Below, in pieces: positions 14,441 to 17,941 of a stretch of 17,941 nucleotides of DNA (its first letter is position 1; every line of letters begins with the position of its first letter). The notes under the pieces are model-generated. The model was not told where the DNA came from, ran no database searches, and saw only the letters and a program-made list of their open reading frames with translations. Location: positions 1 to 17,941 of the forward strand of contig JAKOSQ010000136.1 in assembly GCA_029777215.1 (NCBI GenBank), in the 5' to 3' direction. Made by a program: the position numbers and the translations under genes. The DNA comes from Bacillota bacterium (lineage in GTDB: Bacteria; Bacillota; Clostridia; Oscillospirales; Oscillospiraceae).

Positions 14441-15637
14441 TTATTTTTCCATATTTTTGACCGGCGCCTGCGCTGCGGAGACGGCGGCGGGGGCGGGCTT
14501 TTTGCACGCGAGGCGGCGGTTGATGTCATCGTGCAGCAGCACGACCACGATCGAGCAGATCGGCACCGCGATGAGCATGCCGACAACTCCCGCGATGTTG
14601 CCACCGACAATGACCGAGATGAGCACCAGAATGCCCGGCAGGCCCGTGACCTTGCCGACAACCTTGGGGCTGATGACGTTGATCTTGATCTGGACCAGCG
14701 TCTCATAAAACACGACGAAGAGCAGCGCCTCCGTGAAGCTCTGCGTGAGCGAGAGCAGCGCACCAATCGTGCCCGCGATCCACGAGCCGACCTGCGGGAC
14801 AAGGACCATCACGCCGACGACCGCGCACACCGCGCCCGCGTACGGGAAGCGGAAAATTTCCATGCCAATGAAGCACAGGGCCGCCATGATGAGCGCGTCG
14901 AGCACCTGCCCGGTGATGAAGTTGCGGAAGGATACGCGCACAAGCTCGTTGATGCGGAAGATGCGCGCGGCGGTCTTTTCGCTGGTGTAGGCGCGGATGA
15001 GGCGCCTGAGCGCGCGGTCAATGCGCTCCTTCTGCGCGAGGGTGTAGATCGAGATGATGAAGCCGAACAGCCCCGTGATAAAGCGCGAGAGCACGGTCTT
15101 CGCCGTTTCCAGCAGGGAGTCGACTGAGCCGAAGCCCAGCGCTTTCTGCAGCCAGTCGGCGGCGGAGGTCAGCAGGGCGTTCCAGTCTGAGAGCTTTTCC
15201 GCCGGGATCTGGACGTTGATGTGCCGCCGCGTCAGCGCGGCGTTGATGTCCGTCACGAAGTTTGCCGAGGAGTCCGGCAGCGTATTTGACACGACCGCGA
15301 GCGCGTCCTCGACCTCCGGCACGACGATGTGGAAGAAAAGCGCGATAAAGCCCGCGACGAGCAGCAGCGTGAGCAAAATGGACAGGCCCCGGGCCGTACC
15401 CTTTCCGTGGACGGGATAGCGTTTCGGCAGGGCATAGAACACCCGTCGCTCAAAAAAACCGACGACCGGGTCCACGATGAAGGCGAAGCAAAAGCCGATG
15501 ATGACGGGCAAAAGGACGTCAAAAATGCCGACAATCGCGCCCCAGACGTCCCCGATGTGTATCAGGAACAGGCAGAAGGTGATCGTGAAGCACAGAATGA
15601 AGATGATTTTTTTGGTGTTTTTGCGGTTGAGTTCCAT
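14441..15637 (-). CDS. AI-2E family (PerM/YdgG-like) membrane protein
   Basis: The 398-residue polytopic membrane protein belongs to the AI-2E/UPF0118 family. The N-terminus has hydrophobic spans at about 10-30, 35-60 and 82-110. A soluble loop (about 110-180) comes next, followed by C-terminal spans including the family phrases FRNFITGQVLDALIMAALC, YAGAVCAVVGVMVLVPQVGSW and VISPKVVGKVTGLPGILVLIS. Members have been linked to autoinducer-2 export, ion antiport or lipid-related roles, so the substrate is uncertain. The protein ends in a Pro/Ala-rich cytoplasmic tail. ATG at 15635-15637 has AAAGGA upstream. It follows the gtrA-like gene by 24 bases on the same strand and is probably co-transcribed with it. 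Confidence 0.9.
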   Translation of the reverse strand: MELNRKNTKKIIFILCFTITFCLFLIHIGDVWGAIVGIFDVLLPVIIGFCFAFIVDPVVGFFERRVFYALPKRYPVHGKGTARGLSILLTLLLVAGFIALFFHIVVPEVEDALAVVSNTLPDSSANFVTDINAALTRRHINVQIPAEKLSDWNALLTSAADWLQKALGFGSVDSLLETAKTVLSRFITGLFGFIISIYTLAQKERIDRALRRLIRAYTSEKTAARIFRINELVRVSFRNFITGQVLDALIMAALCFIGMEIFRFPYAGAVCAVVGVMVLVPQVGSWIAGTIGALLSLTQSFTEALLFVVFYETLVQIKINVISPKVVGKVTGLPGILVLISVIVGGNIAGVVGMLIAVPICSIVVVLLHDDINRRLACKKPAPAAVSAAQAPVKNMEK

Positions 15638-15661
15638 GAGGACCGTCCTTTGCAGTGAGGC

Positions 15662-16162
15662 TTATTTGTCGCTTTGCCGGTTTTCCAAATCGCGCTGCCC
15701 TTCTTCGCTTGTGTAGAGCTGGTGGCGGTAGACGACATAGCGCGTGAAGAGATACTCGGTGCAGAGGTTCACACCCATGGTGCCGAGCAGGACAAGATAT
15801 TTGTTGACGTCCGCGTTCGTCAGCGATACGGTCCACCAAATCGAGAGCGGCGCGAACACGCAGTAGTAGCCGAAGACCTTGAGCATCGCCACAGGGACGT
15901 TCGCCGCGGACTTGAAGGTGAACTTCCGGTTGAGCGTGAAGTTCCAGACCACCGAGAGCACCAGCGCGATGAAGTAGGTCAGGCCGTATTCGTTGCCGAA
16001 GACCTCGTCCAGATTGGTGTACTGATCGATGTGGGTGAATTCGTTTAAAATATAGTAAGACCCGGCCTCGATGACGCCGGCAGAAATCGAAAACAGGACG
16101 AATTTGATCGCCATCCAGCGGCTCTGTGCCTTTGTCAGCACGGGTTCTTCTTTCGCGTCCAT
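15662..16162 (-). CDS. GtrA-like membrane protein
   Basis: The 166-residue protein has four hydrophobic segments (about 18-38, 62-78, 92-112 and 121-140) and the family phrases FIALVLSVVWNFTLNRKFTF and TEYLFTRYVVYRHQLY, typical of GtrA-domain proteins. These small proteins assist transfer of lipid-linked sugars across the membrane for cell-surface polysaccharide modification; no glycosyltransferase gene is next to it here, so the pathway is unknown. The ATG at 16160-16162 has a strong GGAGGAGGAA site. It is the first gene of the minus-strand pair with the AI-2E-family gene and has its own promoter. Confidence 0.88.
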   Translation of the reverse strand: MDAKEEPVLTKAQSRWMAIKFVLFSISAGVIEAGSYYILNEFTHIDQYTNLDEVFGNEYGLTYFIALVLSVVWNFTLNRKFTFKSAANVPVAMLKVFGYYCVFAPLSIWWTVSLTNADVNKYLVLLGTMGVNLCTEYLFTRYVVYRHQLYTSEEGQRDLENRQSDK

Positions 16163-16196
16163 GACTATTCCTCCTCCGCTGCGCCCAGCTGTGGCT

Positions 16197-16218
16197 GCGG
16201 TATTTAATTTTATACCGC
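16197..16218. promoter_or_regulatory. Inverted repeat overlapping the gtrA promoter -10
   Basis: GCGGTAT (16197-16203) and ATACCGC (16212-16218) are perfect inverted repeats around an eight-base AT centre. They cover the -10 region of the gtrA promoter. This could be an operator or a start-site hairpin. Confidence 0.4.
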
Positions 16219-16235
16219 GCTAAAGAAAAACGCAA
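16207..16235 (-). promoter_or_regulatory. Promoter of the gtrA-like/AI-2E pair
   Basis: On the minus strand TTGCGT (16230-16235), 17 bases, then TAAAAT (16207-16212), within the run TATAAAAT. It is back to back with the fhs promoter, with only 18 bases between their -35 boxes. Confidence 0.6.
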
Positions 16236-16253
16236 GCAAAAGCGCGGGGCTTC

Positions 16254-16282
16254 TTGATTTTTTGCACAAAATAAACTATCAT
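16254..16282 (+). promoter_or_regulatory. Promoter of fhs
   Basis: TTGATT (16254-16259), 17 bases, then TATCAT (16277-16282). Each box has four or five consensus bases. Transcription should begin near 16289, about 30 bases before the fhs start codon. Confidence 0.7.
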
Positions 16283-16319
16283 TAATGTTCATACAGACAA
16301 AACGGAAGGAACGAAGCCC

Positions 16320-17941
16320 ATGACATACAAAACCGACATCCAGATCGCCCAAGAGGCGCAGCCCCTGCCGATCGCCGAGATTGCCGCTAACTGCGGCATC
16401 GACGCCAAATATCTCGAACAGTACGGCACGGCCAAGGCCAAGATCGCACTGCCGTTTTTAAAAGAAAACAGGCCGGACGGGAAGCTCATTCTTGTCACGG
16501 CGATCACGCCCACCCCGGCGGGCGAGGGCAAAACCACCACGACCGTCGGCCTCGCCGACGGCCTGCGCCGCATCGGAAAAAGCGCGTGTGTTGCGCTGCG
16601 CGAGCCGTCGCTCGGCCCGGTCTTCGGCATGAAGGGCGGGGCCGCCGGCGGCGGCTATGCCCAGGTCATCCCGATGGAGGACATCAACCTCCACTTCACC
16701 GGCGACTTTCACGCGATCGGCGCGGCGGCAAACCTCCTCGCCGCGATGCTCGACAACCACATCCAGCAGGGAAACGAGCTCGGCATCGACCCGAAGAGCG
16801 TCGTCTGGAAGCGTGCGGTGGACATGAACGACCGCCAGCTGCGCAAGATCGTCTCCGGTCTCGGCGGGGAGAAAAACGGCTGCCCGCGCGAGGACGGCTT
16901 TGAGATCACCGTCGCGAGCGAGGTCATGGCAGTGCTCTGCCTTTCGACCTCGATCACGGACATGAAGGCCCGCCTCGCGCGCATGATCGTCGCCTACAGC
17001 TTCGACGGCCGGCCGATCACGGCGGGCGACCTCAAGGCCGCCGGCGCAATGGCGGCGCTTTTGAAGGACGCCCTCAAGCCGAACCTCGTCCAGACGCTCG
17101 AGCACACGCCCGCGCTGGTTCACGGGGGACCGTTCGCAAACATCGCGCACGGCTGCAACAGCGTGCTCGCGACGAAAATGGCCCTCAAGCTCGCGGACTA
17201 CGTCGTCACGGAGGCCGGCTTCGGCGCGGACCTCGGCGCGGAAAAGTTCTTCGACATCAAGTGCCGCGCGGCGGATCTGGCGCCCTCGGCGGTCGTGATC
17301 GTCGCGACGGCCCGCGCGCTCAAGCACCACGGCGGCGCGCAGAAGGACGCTCTCGGGACCGAGGACCTCGCGGCGCTCGAGCGCGGTCTGCCGAACCTTC
17401 TGCGCCACATCGAAAATATCACGACCGTTTTCGGCCTCCCCTGCGTCGTCGCGGTCAACCGCTTCCCGACGGACACCGAGGCGGAGCTCGCCCTCATCGA
17501 GCGCGAGTGTAAAAAGCTCGGCGTCGCCGTCGCGCTCTCCGAGGTCTGGGAAAAGGGCGGCGATGGCGGCACGGCCCTCGCACAAGAGGTCGTGCGCCTT
17601 TGCGCGCAGCCCGCGGCGCTCCGCTATGCCTACGCGCCCGAGGAGAGCGTCGAGCAGAAGATCACGGACATCTGCAAAAAGGTTTACCGTGCCGAGGCCG
17701 TCGATTTTCTGCCGGAGGCCAAAAAGCAGGCTACGCGGCTGACAGAGCTTGGCTTCTCTTCCCTGCCGATCTGCATGGCCAAGACGCAGTACAGCTTCTC
17801 TGACAACCCGAAAAAGCTCGGCGCGCCGGAGGGCTTCACGGTGGTCGTCCGTCGGCTGAAGGTCTGCGCGGGCGCGGGCTTCATCGTCGCCTACACGGGC
17901 GACATCCTCACGATGCCCGGTCTGCCGAAGGTCCCGGCTGC
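16320..17941 (+). CDS. fhs: Formate-tetrahydrofolate ligase (3' end beyond window)
   Basis: Cytoplasmic formyl-THF synthetase: formate + THF + ATP gives 10-formyl-THF + ADP + Pi, the entry of formate into the folate C1 pathway and the methyl branch of the Wood-Ljungdahl pathway. About 540 codons are visible of a family length near 556, so only a short C-terminal piece is missing. The P-loop [16 protein letters not shown] is at 63-78. Other hallmarks are [68 protein letters not shown] and [17 protein letters not shown] at 16320-16322 is supported by GGAAGGAA upstream and by the usual [11 protein letters not shown] start. It may serve purine and serine synthesis or acetogenesis; the window cannot distinguish these. 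Confidence 0.97.
   Translation, partial: MTYKTDIQIAQEAQPLPIAEIAANCGIDAKYLEQYGTAKAKIALPFLKENRPDGKLILVTAITPTPAGEGKTTTTVGLADGLRRIGKSACVALREPSLGPVFGMKGGAAGGGYAQVIPMEDINLHFTGDFHAIGAAANLLAAMLDNHIQQGNELGIDPKSVVWKRAVDMNDRQLRKIVSGLGGEKNGCPREDGFEITVASEVMAVLCLSTSITDMKARLARMIVAYSFDGRPITAGDLKAAGAMAALLKDALKPNLVQTLEHTPALVHGGPFANIAHGCNSVLATKMALKLADYVVTEAGFGADLGAEKFFDIKCRAADLAPSAVVIVATARALKHHGGAQKDALGTEDLAALERGLPNLLRHIENITTVFGLPCVVAVNRFPTDTEAELALIERECKKLGVAVALSEVWEKGGDGGTALAQEVVRLCAQPAALRYAYAPEESVEQKITDICKKVYRAEAVDFLPEAKKQATRLTELGFSSLPICMAKTQYSFSDNPKKLGAPEGFTVVVRRLKVCAGAGFIVAYTGDILTMPGLPKVPA

Overview
The window looks like a chromosomal segment of a GC-rich, anaerobic member of the Clostridia, most like the Oscillospiraceae/Ruminococcaceae. 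Four things suggest this: Shine-Dalgarno-rich Firmicutes-style genes, a ribosomal S2/EF-Ts operon with typical Firmicutes sequence, a multisubunit [FeFe]-hydrogenase of the NADH/ferredoxin type, and a formate-tetrahydrofolate ligase. No mobile element, CRISPR array, rRNA or tRNA is visible. The genus is an inference and cannot be fixed from the sequence alone.

Layout. 1-290: the 3' end of a WYL-domain regulator (+) and two hairpins facing the convergent tsf. 291-2150: rpsB-tsf operon (-) with a clear sigma-A promoter and a foldable leader. 2180-5184: a three-gene polar amino-acid ABC transporter (-; binding protein, permease, ATPase), preceded by a compact lysine riboswitch, a terminator and a promoter, which points to lysine as the substrate. 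5185-5508: a non-coding stretch with a terminator-like hairpin and an orphan + strand promoter. 5509-9014: a seven-gene minus-strand regulatory operon. In transcription order it encodes a DRTGG protein, an RsbW/RsbT-like ATPase, a sensory-type [FeFe]-hydrogenase homologue, a second DRTGG protein, two microproteins of 24 and 27 residues (each one membrane span), and a PHP-domain phosphoesterase started by TTG.

9015-14435: a divergent plus-strand operon for the catalytic hydrogenase. It encodes a NuoE-like subunit, a stand-alone GHKL ATPase, a small thioredoxin-fold [2Fe-2S]-type protein, the NuoF-like HydB and the catalytic HydA. Three stacked hairpins end it against the convergent AI-2E-family gene. 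14441-16235: gtrA-like and AI-2E-family membrane protein genes (-). 16254-17941: promoter and most of fhs (+), cut by the window end.

How the parts work together. The catalytic operon should make an NADH- and ferredoxin-linked, probably electron-bifurcating, H2-evolving hydrogenase. The divergent operon carries a hydrogenase-like protein whose proton-relay cysteine is alanine, next to a Ser/Thr-kinase-like ATPase and DRTGG proteins. It is therefore best read as a redox or H2 signalling module for the adjacent enzyme. A perfect 9-5-9 inverted repeat lies between the two promoters and is a candidate shared operator. The two microproteins are the least described part of the window and the best candidates for something new.
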